Assembly: GCF_015690355.1 (NCBI RefSeq)
Contig: NZ_JADPRT010000006.1
Location: 242,003 to 306,002, forward strand
DNA length: 64,000 nucleotides
DNA from: Streptacidiphilus fuscans
GTDB lineage: Bacteria > Actinomycetota > Actinomycetes > Streptomycetales > Streptomycetaceae
Direction of reading: 5' to 3'
Positions 1 through 9,019 of the stretch are shown here, piece after piece. Numbering within the stretch: the first letter of the stretch is position 1; every line of letters begins with the position of its first letter. The notes under the pieces are model-generated. The model was not told where the DNA came from. It saw nothing but the letters and a program-made list of their open reading frames with translations, and did no database searches. The position numbers were made by a program, and so were the translations under genes.

Positions 1-138
1 GCCGCCCTCGCGCTGCTCGGCGAGCAGCCCCGCCAGGCGGAACCCGGCACCCCTTGGTGGGACGACCTGACCTGGCAGGCCTGGCTTCGGGGGGCCGCGG
101 CCGAGGTCATGCGACAGGCTCGTCCACGGAGTCGGTGA
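1..138 (+). CDS. 3' end of an unidentified protein (partial)
   Basis: An open frame enters from the left edge and ends at TGA after 45 codons. The visible C-terminus is rich in Trp, Ala and Arg (contains TPWWDDLTWQAWLRGAA) and ends RPRSR. It is followed about 27 bases later by a strong hairpin, as expected at the end of a transcription unit. The family cannot be recognised from this fragment, and the frame itself is supported only by codon bias and the downstream hairpin. Confidence 0.5.
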   Translation, partial: AALALLGEQPRQAEPGTPWWDDLTWQAWLRGAAAEVMRQARPRSR

Positions 139-164
139 TCTGACGCCGGTGGGCGAAACCAAGC

Positions 165-195
165 GTGTCCGGCCGAGCAGAGCCCGGCCGGACAC
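165..195. terminator. bidirectional terminator hairpin between convergent genes
   Basis: An 11-bp perfect stem (165-175 pairing with 185-195, left arm GTGTCCGGCCG) with a 9-nt loop lies between the end of the plus-strand partial gene and the end of the minus-strand secreted protein gene. There is no U tract, which is usual for actinobacterial terminators. A smaller hairpin (CTGAC/GTCAG) follows at 202-215. Confidence 0.7.
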
Positions 196-226
196 ACGGA
201 CCTGACTGCAGGTCAGTTCTCGCCCG

Positions 227-1834
227 TCACTGCCCCGGGACGTACACGATGCCGCGCAGTGCCTCGCCGGACTGGGCCGTGCGGAGGGTCCGGAAGGTGT
301 CACCGGCGGCGCTGGTCGCGTCGAGGTGGTCGGTCACCCGGACCAGGCGGTTGGGGTCGGCGCCCTCGTCCGTCGCGCCGGAGACGGTGGAGGTGACCGC
401 CCAGACGGAGACCGTGCCGTCCGGGTTCACCTCGCCGGTGAGGTTGCGCAGGCCGTCGGTGGCCGGTGCCCACGGCAGGCCGGTGACGGGGTTGTCGCCG
501 GTGGGGTAGCCGGAGACGGCGTAGGGCGTGCCGAGGTCGAGGCCGCTCTGGATGGTGTACGCCAGCTTCCACGAGCCGTCGCTGAGCTCCCACTTCTGCA
601 GTCCGGCACCGGTCTGCGCGGCGGCGTCGGTGTAGCTGCCGGTGGCCGCGTCGTAGGTGTTGGAACCGCTGCCCTCGTCGGCCACGTACATCGTGGTGTC
701 GTTGGCGAACCACACGCCGAACGGGAACGACGTGGTCGACTTCGTCGCGGTCGGGAAGCCCGCCAGGACGCACATGTTCTCCGGCAGGCCGGTGGACTGC
801 AGCGTCGCCGGGTTGTACGACAGCCCCGAAGTCGGCAGCGGCGCGCCCGGTACCGGGAGGCCGACGCCGGACGGGCAGGCCTTGCCCGTGGTGTCGATGA
901 AGTAGACGGTGTTGACGCCGTTCCCGCCGCTGCCCTTGGTCAGGTAGACGACGTTGTCGTGGACGGTCAGGCCGCGGAAGTTGTCGTCCTTGCCGACCTT
1001 GTCGGCCTTGTCGCCCAGCGCGGTGATGTTGAACCCGCCCATCGGGGTCGGCTGGCCGACCTGCTGCTCGCTCTCCGGCAGCGTCGAGGGCGTGGTGAGC
1101 TGCGCACCGGCGCCGGCGATCACGCCGACCGGCTGCGGGTTGCTGCCGTTGCCCGCGTTGCCCGACATGAAGAGCTTGTTGTCGGCGCTGTCGAGGATCG
1201 CGGCGCGGCCGTTGTTGCCGCTGTAGGCGTTGGTCTCGGTGTAGCTGAAGCTGCCGTTGCCGTGCAGTTCGGCGACCGCCCGGTAGAACGACTCCCCGAC
1301 CGGGTTGGTCGGGTCGACGACACCGGGGGTGTTGGAGTTCGACACGTCGACCGCGCCGACGGGCGCCACGTAGCCCATGAACGTGAGCGCGCTGCCGTTG
1401 GTGGACAGGTTCAGGCCCAGCTCGGACTTGGAGGAGAAGCTGGAGACCAGGTGGTCGCCGTTCGGGCCGGACGGCACGTCGAGCGTGCGCATGGTGTGGC
1501 CGGACGGGGTGATCGTGTCGAGCAGGATCGGCGAGGTGACGCCGAAACTCCCGTCCACCGACTCGTTGTTGAAGACCTCCGGGTAGCCGCCGTCGGCGAC
1601 GGCGGTGACGCAGTCCGTGGTGCAGCCGGGCGGCAGCTGCGTGACGCCCGGGACGACGGTGTTCTTGCCCGCGGTGTAGACCGTGCGGGACAGGATGAGG
1701 TGGCCCGGGAGGAGGACGTGGTTCGGTCCGGCCGGACGGTGCGCGGGCGCTGCGGTCGCGGCCGTACCGGGGAACAGCACCAGACCGGACAGGACGCCAC
1801 CGACAGCGGCGGCAAGGGCGAGGCGGGAGGCCAT
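227..1834 (-). CDS. secreted protein, probable beta-propeller fold, function unknown
   Basis: 535 aa with a clear Sec signal peptide (MASRLALAAAVGGVLSGLVL..., cleavage probably after TAATAAPA). The mature part is rich in Gly, Asn, Ser and Thr, with repeated short beta-strand/turn blocks and phrases such as LDSADNKLFMSGN, GLTVHDNVVYLTKGSGGNGVNTVYFID and MYVADEGSG that resemble blades of an extracellular propeller. No catalytic motif was recognised. AGGAG lies about 9 nt before the ATG. It is probably co-transcribed behind the metallophosphatase at 1919-3094 (84-bp gap). The propeller assignment is inference; an NHL or WD-like lactonase fold is the main alternative. Confidence 0.8.
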   Translation of the reverse strand: MASRLALAAAVGGVLSGLVLFPGTAATAAPAHRPAGPNHVLLPGHLILSRTVYTAGKNTVVPGVTQLPPGCTTDCVTAVADGGYPEVFNNESVDGSFGVTSPILLDTITPSGHTMRTLDVPSGPNGDHLVSSFSSKSELGLNLSTNGSALTFMGYVAPVGAVDVSNSNTPGVVDPTNPVGESFYRAVAELHGNGSFSYTETNAYSGNNGRAAILDSADNKLFMSGNAGNGSNPQPVGVIAGAGAQLTTPSTLPESEQQVGQPTPMGGFNITALGDKADKVGKDDNFRGLTVHDNVVYLTKGSGGNGVNTVYFIDTTGKACPSGVGLPVPGAPLPTSGLSYNPATLQSTGLPENMCVLAGFPTATKSTTSFPFGVWFANDTTMYVADEGSGSNTYDAATGSYTDAAAQTGAGLQKWELSDGSWKLAYTIQSGLDLGTPYAVSGYPTGDNPVTGLPWAPATDGLRNLTGEVNPDGTVSVWAVTSTVSGATDEGADPNRLVRVTDHLDATSAAGDTFRTLRTAQSGEALRGIVYVPGQ

Positions 1835-1918
1835 CTGGGTACTCCTGGGAAGAGTGAAAGAGACGGGCAGGAGAAAAGAGAGTTGACGAGCTGACGAGCC
1901 GTCAGTTGCTGCGGGTCG

Positions 1919-3094
1919 TCAGTTGCAGCTGCCGCTGCCGGAGTCGCTGTACTGAAGCGCGCTCGCGTCGAAGCCCGGGCCGGCCAGGACGGGCTTGTAG
2001 TCCCAGCTGTAGCCGTGCGGCTTGAGCGTGAAGTTCATGACGCCGAAGGCGCTGGCCTGGGCGGTGACCACGTTGGGGTTGGCGTAGTTCCCCTGCGTAC
2101 CCGCGAGGGTGTCCAGGGCCTCGCCGCCCGAGCCGATGATGAACTCCGGGATGCCGTGGGCCGGGTCGTACTGACCCGCCGGGTTCATCGGGCGCAGCCG
2201 GGCGTAGGCGTGCTCGTGGCCGTTGAGGATCAGCGTGGCGCGGTGCTGGTAGAGCAGCTTCCACCACGCGTCGGCCGCCGCGCCCTCGACGCCGCCGGCT
2301 CCCGGCGCGGACGCGGGGACCGTGGCGGTCGCGGCCGTCGTGGCGCTGAACGTCGGCTGGTGCCAGTAGGCGATGGTGCACGGGCGCTGATTGGTGGTCA
2401 GGTCGTGTGCCAGCCACTGGGTCTCCTGCGCGAGGAGGCCGTTGTCCGTCGTGGAGCAGTCGTGCTTGAACTCGTCCGAGTCGCACTCGGCGTTCAGCGA
2501 GACGATGTGCCAGTTGCCCAGGTCGTAGGAGTACCACCCCTGGTTGGCCGCGGTGTCGTCACCGGCCTGGCCCTGGGTGGTCGGTGCGCCGGACTGGTCG
2601 TGGCCGTTGAAGTAGTCGAAGTAGCCGGTCCCGTTCTGCGCGGCCTCGTTGTCGCCCTTCTTGGCGTACGCGTAGTACTCGTGGTTGCCCGGCGCCGGAC
2701 GCTCCAGCATCTTCAGGCCGCCCCATGCCTGGTCGAAGGACTGCTCGAAGTCGGTCAACTTGCCGACCTGGTACTGCTCGTCGCCCAGCAGCGCGACGAC
2801 ATCGGGGTGCATGTCGGTGGCCTGCTTCGCGGTGGCGAACTCGGCACTCATACCGCCCAGGGTGGGAGAGCCGCACTTGAGCGAGGTCGGGGTGGCGGAG
2901 TTCTCGGGATCGTCCGGTTCGCAGGCGATGTCACCGACCGCCGCCAGGGTGTACGAGGCGGCGCCGACGCCGTGGCCGGCGTAGGGCCAGTCGTTGTCGC
3001 TGCCGTGCCGGTTCCCGACGGCGACGGCGGTGCCCGTGACGGCGAGGACGGCGAGTCCGGCTGCTGCGGCGGAGAGCTTGGTGGCACGGCGCAT
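1919..3094 (-). CDS. secreted calcineurin-like metallophosphoesterase
   Basis: 391 aa with an N-terminal signal sequence (MRRATKLSAAAAGLAVLAVTG). All dimetal-site blocks of the calcineurin-like phosphoesterase fold are present in order: GDIACEP near residue 54, LLGDEQY near 104, GNHEYY near 136, YWHQP near 244 and NGHEHAYAR near 290. This matches secreted purple-acid-phosphatase-like enzymes that hydrolyse phosphomonoesters outside the cell. It heads a likely two-gene unit with the secreted protein downstream and is divergent from the PI-PLC gene. Together with the large phosphoesterase at 30238 the window carries three extracellular phosphate-releasing enzymes. The true substrate cannot be read from sequence. 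Confidence 0.9.
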   Translation of the reverse strand: MRRATKLSAAAAGLAVLAVTGTAVAVGNRHGSDNDWPYAGHGVGAASYTLAAVGDIACEPDDPENSATPTSLKCGSPTLGGMSAEFATAKQATDMHPDVVALLGDEQYQVGKLTDFEQSFDQAWGGLKMLERPAPGNHEYYAYAKKGDNEAAQNGTGYFDYFNGHDQSGAPTTQGQAGDDTAANQGWYSYDLGNWHIVSLNAECDSDEFKHDCSTTDNGLLAQETQWLAHDLTTNQRPCTIAYWHQPTFSATTAATATVPASAPGAGGVEGAAADAWWKLLYQHRATLILNGHEHAYARLRPMNPAGQYDPAHGIPEFIIGSGGEALDTLAGTQGNYANPNVVTAQASAFGVMNFTLKPHGYSWDYKPVLAGPGFDASALQYSDSGSGSCN

Positions 3095-3376
3095 GTGCGG
3101 GGTCCTTCCACAGGAGAAGCGGTCACCGCACGTTAAGCGGTCGATCTAACAGCTGATACAAACGTGCTCTAACGCTCCGATGAACACTCCGACCGCGCAT
3201 CGCGGCCAAGTGGCTGACAGTCCGTCATCTCCGCGCTCTTCCAAGGGGGGCGCCCAGTGCCTACCATCCGGTAATCGAACGGACCGCCACGATCGGCGGC
3301 CTGTCATGGCTCACTCATCTGAGCCACCCGGTCACCCGGTCACCCAGTGACCCCGAGGGAGAGGACTCCAGAGCAG

Positions 3377-4555
3377 ATGCGCCTCACGTCCCGCATCACG
3401 CCCCGCCTCACGTCCCGCATCACGCCCCGCCTCACGTCCCGCATCACGCCCCGCCTCACGTCCCGCATCACGCCCCGCCTCACGTCCCGCACCGCGCTCC
3501 GCTTGCTGACGCCGGTCGCGCTCGCCGTGCTGCTGGCGGCGACCACCGGGGGCGGCTCCGCCTCCGCGCAGCCGACCACGTCCACGCCCGCCTTCGACAG
3601 CCTGACCCAGCAGAGCCACACGGACTGGATGGCCTCGCTGCCCGACAGCACCGGGCTGGGCGCGCTGTCCGTCCCCGGGACGCACGACACGCTGGCCATC
3701 CACGGCGGCCTCGCGCCCTGGGCGTACGAGGCGCAGGAGGACCACGGCGACAGCGCCGCGACGCTCACCGCTCAGCTCGACGCCGGGATCCGCGCCATCG
3801 ACATCCGGGTACGGGTCGTCAACAGCGGCACGGCGTTCGCGATCCACCACACCGACGTCTACCAGAACGCCAATTTCGACGACGTGCTCACGCACGCGCA
3901 GGCGTTCCTGACCGCGCACCCGGGCGAGACCGTGCTGATGGACCTGCACGGCGAGTGCGACGCGGACACCACCGAGGGCGGCAGCGGCACCTCGTCCATC
4001 GGCCACTGCGCGGACGACCCCGCGTCGACCACCGCCGCCGACCGGATGCGGATCCTGCAGAGCTATATCGCCCGCTACCCCGGCCTCTTCTACGCGCCGA
4101 CCGTCACCGGGACGTCGACGGCGGCGATGCCGACACTCGGTCAGGTCCGCGGCCACATCGTGCTGACGAGCTTCACCGGCCCGCTCGGCGAGGTCTACCC
4201 CGGATACGGCCTGTCCCAGCTGACCGGCGCCAACGCCGGGTCCTACGTCGAGAACGACTGGACCCAGTGCACCACGGCGACCAAGTGGGGCGAGGCGCAG
4301 TCCAACATCGCCGCGGCCGGCGCCGACACGACGGGCGCGATGTTCACCACCTACCTCTCCGCCAACTGCTCCCCCTTCGGCGGGGGCCCGGCGGACGTGG
4401 CGGGCGGCTACCTGTGGCAGACCGGCGTCAACCAGCTGGCGCTCAACTACCTCACAGGCAGCGGAAGTTCGAGCCGAACTGGGGTGGTGCTGATGGACTA
4501 CCCCGGCTACGCGCTGATCGACGCCATCCTGAACCGGGACGGCGCGGCGGGCTGA
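3377..4555 (+). CDS. secreted phosphatidylinositol-specific phospholipase C-type phosphodiesterase
   Basis: 392 aa. PI-PLC X-domain signatures are clear: SVPGTHDTLAIHG (first catalytic His), RAIDIRVRV, FAIHHTDVY (second His) and the block HPGETVLMDLHGE, followed by FYAPTVTG and GHIVLTSF. It should cleave phosphatidylinositol or a related lipid phosphodiester outside the cell. The signal peptide is very odd: four perfect LTSRITPR octapeptides plus a fifth degenerate copy precede the hydrophobic core LALAVLLAATT-like segment, giving an n-region of about 45 residues with an Arg every few positions. I prefer ATG 3377; a GTG at 3347 is also in frame. GAGGGAGAGG lies upstream at 3355-3364. A strong hairpin follows the gene. 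Confidence 0.85.
   Translation: MRLTSRITPRLTSRITPRLTSRITPRLTSRITPRLTSRTALRLLTPVALAVLLAATTGGGSASAQPTTSTPAFDSLTQQSHTDWMASLPDSTGLGALSVPGTHDTLAIHGGLAPWAYEAQEDHGDSAATLTAQLDAGIRAIDIRVRVVNSGTAFAIHHTDVYQNANFDDVLTHAQAFLTAHPGETVLMDLHGECDADTTEGGSGTSSIGHCADDPASTTAADRMRILQSYIARYPGLFYAPTVTGTSTAAMPTLGQVRGHIVLTSFTGPLGEVYPGYGLSQLTGANAGSYVENDWTQCTTATKWGEAQSNIAAAGADTTGAMFTTYLSANCSPFGGGPADVAGGYLWQTGVNQLALNYLTGSGSSSRTGVVLMDYPGYALIDAILNRDGAAG
3380..3491 (+). repeat. 24-bp tandem repeat, 4.7 copies, in the signal-peptide n-region
   Basis: Four identical 24-bp units and a partial fifth encode LTSRITPR repeated in frame directly after the start codon of the PI-PLC gene. Perfect identity between copies indicates recent expansion or conversion. 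The repeat lengthens a basic n-region without touching the hydrophobic core. Confidence 0.95.
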
Positions 4556-4604
4556 ACCACCCGCTGCTCAGCACGCCGCACGAGCCTCCGCCGCGCGGAG
4601 GAAA

Positions 4605-4642
4605 GGGCGGGACACGACGGGCTTCCCCGGCGTGTCCCGCCC
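4605..4642. terminator. terminator hairpin after PI-PLC gene
   Basis: A 12-bp perfect stem, GGGCGGGACACG (4605-4616) with its complement at 4631-4642 and a 14-nt loop, lies 50 bp past the PI-PLC stop and before the next promoter region. Confidence 0.85.
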
Positions 4643-4766
4643 CCGTGTTCCACCGGCCGACGCTCAGAACCACCGCAGAAGTCGCACAGGAGATCCGCGC
4701 TGTCACTGCCCGGTGCTACCGTCTGGCCACTGTGTGGACGTCAGGGACGACAGGGGGAGTGTGCAC

Positions 4767-6338
4767 ATGAGTGGAAGCGGGGCCGCCACGGGCCGAAGAG
4801 GCCTGGTCCTGGCGGCGATGATCTTCGCGGTGGCGATGACCTTCATCGACCAGACGATCGTCTCGATCGCCGCGCCCAAGATCCAGAGCGAACTGCACCT
4901 GACCGGTACCGGCATGCAGTGGGCCATCAACTCCTACCTGCTGGCCATGGCCGCCCTCTTCGCCTACGGCGGCAGGCTCTCCGACACCCTGGGCCACCGC
5001 CGCATGGTCACCCTCGGCGTCGTCATCTTCGCCGCCGCCTCGGCGCTGTGCGGCCTGACGCCCACCGGCGCGCTGGCGCAGAGCTGGATCATCGCCTTCC
5101 GCGCCGTCCAGGGCCTCGGCGGCGCGATCATGTACCCGGCGGCCCTGGCCATCGTCGTCAACACCTACGAACTCCGGGAGCGCGGCCGGGCGTTGGCGCT
5201 CTTCTTCGGCATCGCGGGCGGGCTGACGGCCGTCGGCCCGATCCTGGGCGGTTACCTGACCGAGTGGACCTGGCGCGGCATCTTCTGGGTGAACGTTCCG
5301 GTGGCGCTGGTCGCGCTGCTGCTGATCTGGATCTCCAAGCCGCAGACCCAGTACCGCCCGGCGCCGATCGACTACCCCGGCCTGGCGCTGATCGCCGGCG
5401 GTGTCGGGCTCAGCGTCTTCGGCTTCCAGCAGTCGCACGTCTGGGGCTGGTCCAACCCGGCGATCTGGCTGTCGATCGCGCTCGGCGCGGCGCTGCTGGT
5501 GTTCTTCTTCCGCTTCGAGCGGGGACGGCCCTCGCCGCTGATGGACGTCTCGATCTTCCGCGACCGCGCCTTCGCGGTGCAGTGCCTGGTGCTGGGCCTG
5601 TCGATGACGGTCTTCCTGCCGATGTTCTTCTTCGCCAGCGAGTACGCGTCGGTGGCGCTCGGCCAGTCCGCGCAGCAGGCCGGTGTGACGCTGCTCTACT
5701 TCTTCATCGGCTTCATCGTCACCGCCCAGATCGGCGGCCGGATGCTGGACCGGATCGGCGCCAAGCGGCCGGTCGTGGCGGGTGCGGTGCTCTCGGCGGT
5801 CGGCTTCTACCTCTGGGCCAGCAAGATGCCCGACCTCAACCTCAGCCACATGACCTCGTACATCATCCTGTCCGGTGCCGGCATGGGCCTGATGATCGGT
5901 CCCTCCAACACCGACGCCGTCAACCGCGCCTCCAGCCTCTCCTACGGCGAGGCCACCGGCATCACCCAGACGGTCCGCAACTACGCCTCCAGCCTGAGCC
6001 TGGCCATCCTCGGCACGGTGATGATCTCGGTGTTCCAGTCGCAGATCGCCGACTCACTGGTCGCCCAGGGCGCGACCCGCGCGGCGGCGAACGCGGCGGC
6101 AGCCGCCGCGGCCAAGCAGGGCGGCGGGAGCAGCGGCGGTAGCGGCGGCAGCGCGGTGATCCCGCACTGGATCCAACTCGACTTCGCCCACGCCTGCCAG
6201 GCGGTCTTCTACGGCATGGCGGGCATCATGGCCGTCACGGCCGTGATCGCCCTCCTGGGCCTCCGAGGCGGCGTCCAGGCCGAGCGGACCGCGCACGCCG
6301 AGCAGCCCGGGATACCGGACCCGACCGGGTCCGCCTGA
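4767..6338 (+). CDS. MFS drug/solute efflux transporter, DHA2 (14-TM) type
   Basis: 523 aa from ATG 4767, preceded by CAGGGGGAG 7 nt upstream; the open frame reaches further upstream but passes through the terminator region. It begins GLVLAAMIFAVAMTFIDQTIVSIAAPKI, the motif D1/TM1 block typical of EmrB/QacA proteins, followed by YGGRLSDTLGHRR (motif A) and about 14 hydrophobic segments. Near the end is a low-complexity Ala/Gly/Ser loop (AAAAAAAKQGGGSSGGSGGSA) before the last two helices. Proton-coupled export of a hydrophobic compound is expected from the family; the substrate is unknown. An unrelated 12-TM MFS gene follows 63 bp downstream on the same strand. Confidence 0.85.
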   Translation: MSGSGAATGRRGLVLAAMIFAVAMTFIDQTIVSIAAPKIQSELHLTGTGMQWAINSYLLAMAALFAYGGRLSDTLGHRRMVTLGVVIFAAASALCGLTPTGALAQSWIIAFRAVQGLGGAIMYPAALAIVVNTYELRERGRALALFFGIAGGLTAVGPILGGYLTEWTWRGIFWVNVPVALVALLLIWISKPQTQYRPAPIDYPGLALIAGGVGLSVFGFQQSHVWGWSNPAIWLSIALGAALLVFFFRFERGRPSPLMDVSIFRDRAFAVQCLVLGLSMTVFLPMFFFASEYASVALGQSAQQAGVTLLYFFIGFIVTAQIGGRMLDRIGAKRPVVAGAVLSAVGFYLWASKMPDLNLSHMTSYIILSGAGMGLMIGPSNTDAVNRASSLSYGEATGITQTVRNYASSLSLAILGTVMISVFQSQIADSLVAQGATRAAANAAAAAAAKQGGGSSGGSGGSAVIPHWIQLDFAHACQAVFYGMAGIMAVTAVIALLGLRGGVQAERTAHAEQPGIPDPTGSA

Positions 6339-6401
6339 CGCTCCGGCATTCGACCAAAGAGGGCAGCCCGCCGAAGAGGACAGTCCACCCAAGAGGAACT
6401 G

Positions 6402-7601
6402 ATGCCGCGCACCGTCCGACTGCTGCTCCTGGCACGGGTGGTGAACCAGCTCGGGGCTTTCTCGCTGCCGTTCCTGACCGTGCTGATCAGCACGGACTAC
6501 CGGGCGAGCGTCACCACCGCCGGGCTGGTCTCGGCCGCGTTCGGGCTGGCCACGATCCCGTCCCGGCTGGCCGGGGGACGGCTCGCGGAGCGGGTCGGGC
6601 GCAGTGGGGCGATCGCGCTCGGGCTGGTCGGTTGCGCCGTCGCGCAGCTGGGCATCGCGGCGTCGCGGTCGCTGGCCGCCGTCGTGGTCTGGGCGGTGCT
6701 GCTCGGCCTGGCCTTCGAGCTGTACGAACCGCCCAGCCAGGCGCTGATCGCCGAGGCCGTGCCGCAGGCGCTACGGGTGCGCGCCTTCGGCTGGTTCAGC
6801 GCGGCGCTGGCGCTCGGCGGTATGGGCGCGGGCGTGCTCGCCGCCTGGCTGGGCAGGTTCGACCTGCGCTGGCTCTTCGTCGCCGACGCCGCCACCTGCC
6901 TGGCCTGCGCCGCGCTGGTGCAGCTCGCGCTGCCCGGCCACCGCCGACCGCTCCGCGAGCCCGCCGGGGTGGCGGAGCGATCGGTCGACAGCCCCGTCCG
7001 GCCGTGGCAGGACCGGGCGTTGCTCACCATGCTGGCCACCGGCACCGTCTACGCCCTGGTCAACCAGCAGACCCTGATGACGCTGCCGCTCTCCCTCGCC
7101 CGGCACGGTCTGCCGCCCGCCGACGCGGGCCTGCTGTTCACCGCCTCGGCGGCGACCACCGTCGCCGCGCAGCCGCTGCTGCGGATACGTCGGCTCAGCT
7201 CCCTCTCCGCGCCCGTCGCGCTGGCGCTCGGTCAACTGCTGCTCGCCGCCGGGCTCCTCGGCTACGCGCTCGGCGGTTCGCTGCTGCTCGGCGTCGTCGC
7301 CTCCGCCGTCTGGAGCCTGGGCAACCTGCTGACGATGGGGCGCGCCTACGCGCTCGTCGCCGATCTGGCGCCACCGGGCGGCGCCGACCGCTATCTCGCC
7401 GTCTTCGGCATCAGCTGGGGCGTCTCCGCCACCCTCGCCCCGATCCTCGGGACGCAGTTGCTGGCCCACTACGGAACGACCGTCCTCTGGGGCACGACGG
7501 CCGCCGCCTGCCTCGCTCTCGCCGTCGTCCATCTGCGACTCACCACCGCCGCGCTGCGCCCGGCTTTGTCAGTCCCGGGTTCTGTCAGTCCCACGATCTA
7601 G
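6402..7601 (+). CDS. MFS transporter, 12-TM (DHA1-like)
   Basis: 399 aa, with AAGAGGAAC before the ATG. Twelve predicted hydrophobic segments, a motif-A-like GGRLAERVGRSGAI loop between TM2 and TM3, and the sequence LYEPPSQALIAEAVP in the TM4-5 region place it in the major facilitator superfamily. It probably forms an operon with the preceding pump. Its last codons (SVPGSVSPTI) and stop lie in a duplicated 16-bp stretch (7568-7599). Substrate unknown. Confidence 0.8.
   Translation: MPRTVRLLLLARVVNQLGAFSLPFLTVLISTDYRASVTTAGLVSAAFGLATIPSRLAGGRLAERVGRSGAIALGLVGCAVAQLGIAASRSLAAVVVWAVLLGLAFELYEPPSQALIAEAVPQALRVRAFGWFSAALALGGMGAGVLAAWLGRFDLRWLFVADAATCLACAALVQLALPGHRRPLREPAGVAERSVDSPVRPWQDRALLTMLATGTVYALVNQQTLMTLPLSLARHGLPPADAGLLFTASAATTVAAQPLLRIRRLSSLSAPVALALGQLLLAAGLLGYALGGSLLLGVVASAVWSLGNLLTMGRAYALVADLAPPGGADRYLAVFGISWGVSATLAPILGTQLLAHYGTTVLWGTTAAACLALAVVHLRLTTAALRPALSVPGSVSPTI
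7568..7599 (+). repeat. 16-bp tandem duplication across an MFS stop codon
   Basis: Two adjacent 16-bp units starting GTCAGTCCC; the second copy ends in the first base of the TAG stop. It is one of several repeats that overlap stop codons in this window. Confidence 0.75.
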
Positions 7602-7610
7602 CCTGGACCC

Positions 7611-8126
7611 GTGACTGTCGCAATCGAGCTACTCACCGATGCCTTCGGGCGCGTCAAGGAAGCCGTACACGAGGCCGTCTTCGGCCTCGATCCGGAACAG
7701 CTGGCGTTCCGGGCCGATCCGCGCGCCAACTCCATCGCCTGGCTGGTCTGGCATCTGACCCGCATTCAGGACGACCACGTCTGCGACATGGCCGACATGC
7801 CACAGGCCTGGACCGAGCTGGGCTGGGCCAAGCGCTTCGGCCTGCCCTTCCCGGTGGAGGCCCACGGCTACGGGCACACCTCGCAGCAGGTGGGCGCGGT
7901 ACGCGGGCTGACGGCGGAGCAGTTGCTGGGCTACCACGACGACGTCCACAACCGCACCGTCGCCTACCTGGCCGGCCCCGGCGGGCAGCATCTGGACCGG
8001 ATCGTCGACACCCGCTGGGACCCACCGGTCACGGCGGCGGTCCGGCTGGTCAGCGTGATCGCGGACGACCTGCAGCACGCCGGCCAGGCCGCCCTGGTGC
8101 GCGGGCTCGTGGAGCGCCGGAAGTAG
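7611..8126 (+). CDS. DinB/DUF664-family protein
   Basis: 171 aa, four-helix bundle of the DinB / mycothiol-dependent-enzyme superfamily. Visible features are NSIAWLVWHLTRIQDDHVCDM with His and Asp candidates for the metal site, a middle GHTSQQVGAVRGLTAEQLLGYHDDVHNRTVAYL helix and a C-terminal VSVIADDLQHAGQAALVRGL containing the third His. In actinobacteria many relatives use mycothiol; the exact reaction here is unknown. The GTG start has no Shine-Dalgarno but a TAGCCT hexamer sits exactly 6 nt upstream, so a leaderless mRNA is likely. It converges on the HAD gene with a 17-bp gap. Confidence 0.85.
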   Translation: MTVAIELLTDAFGRVKEAVHEAVFGLDPEQLAFRADPRANSIAWLVWHLTRIQDDHVCDMADMPQAWTELGWAKRFGLPFPVEAHGYGHTSQQVGAVRGLTAEQLLGYHDDVHNRTVAYLAGPGGQHLDRIVDTRWDPPVTAAVRLVSVIADDLQHAGQAALVRGLVERRK

Positions 8127-8143
8127 CGTCGGACGACGGTGCG

Positions 8144-8824
8144 TCACCCGACGAACAGCGCCACCGTCCCGTCGCGCTGCACCAGCGGCCGTACCAGGGT
8201 GAGGTCGCTGACGACCACGTCGGCCGCGCACAGCTCGGCCGGGTCGTGGGTGGTGGCCAGGGCCAGCGTCGCCATGCCGGCGGCGCGGCCCGCCGCGAGG
8301 CCCGCCGGGGCGTCCTCGACCACCAGGCAGCGCGCGGGCTCGACGCCCAGTCTGCTCGCCGCCCTGAGGTACGCCTCCGGGTCGGGCTTGCCCCGGGTCA
8401 CGTCCTCCGCCCCGACCAGCATCGGCACCGTCAGCCCGAGGGAGGAGAGCCGACGCAGCGCCAGAGTCCGGGTGGCGGCGGTGACCACCGCCCAGCGGTC
8501 CCGGGGCAGCGCCGACAGCAGCTCCTCGACGCCCGGCAGCAGTCGGCCGCTCGCCGCGTCCGCGAGCTCCAGCTCCTGCACCCGGGCCACCGCGGCGAGC
8601 TGCTCGTCGACGGCGCGTCCCGCCAGCAGCTCCGCGACCACCTCGCCGGCCGGACGGCCCGCATAGCCGACCTGGTCCAGGCGTTCACGTGCGACGCCGT
8701 GCTCCTCGGCCCAGCGGGTCCAGCAGCGGTGGACCGACGGCATGGAGTCGATCAGCGTGCCGTCGTTGTCGAAGAGCACGGCGTCGACGGTGAGTACGGC
8801 GGGGGCGGAGAGATGGGCGGCCAC
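8144..8824 (-). CDS. HAD-superfamily phosphatase, beta-phosphoglucomutase-like
   Basis: 226 aa from GTG 8824 (AAGGAC upstream). An in-frame start at 8923 would add an unlikely Pro/Arg-rich leader. HAD motifs are complete: LFDNDGTLIDS (motif I nucleophile Asp), VVTAATR (motif II Thr), GKPDPEAY (motif III Lys) and VVEDAPAG (motif IV acid). The alpha-helical cap after motif I with RLDQVGYAGRPAGEVV fits the subfamily that includes beta-phosphoglucomutase, 2-deoxyglucose-6-phosphatase and glycerol-3-phosphatase. The substrate is probably a small sugar or polyol phosphate. Confidence 0.85.
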   Translation of the reverse strand: MAAHLSAPAVLTVDAVLFDNDGTLIDSMPSVHRCWTRWAEEHGVARERLDQVGYAGRPAGEVVAELLAGRAVDEQLAAVARVQELELADAASGRLLPGVEELLSALPRDRWAVVTAATRTLALRRLSSLGLTVPMLVGAEDVTRGKPDPEAYLRAASRLGVEPARCLVVEDAPAGLAAGRAAGMATLALATTHDPAELCAADVVVSDLTLVRPLVQRDGTVALFVG

Positions 8825-9019
8825 GGCAGGACAGGTCCTTCGCGTCGGGGAGGGGGCCTGGTACCTCTCCAGCCTCTCTCCTCTCAGTGGATCCTCCAAG
8901 AGGCAGAGGTCCCGCTCTTTCACTTCGTGCTCCTGTCGGCTTCAGCGTCGCGTCGCCCACGCGTCTTCCGCCGTACGGCCGGATGCGGTGACGTGGGGTG
9001 ATTTTCCGCGCGGGGGCTT

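Noticed and set aside
326..1894. 522-aa plus-strand frame across the secreted protein
   Set aside because: Shadow frame with Arg/Gly/Val-rich translation and no recognisable start context.
3330..3345. GGTCACCC direct repeat before the PI-PLC gene as an operator
   Set aside because: Only two copies, within the region of the alternative GTG start; no known box matched with confidence.
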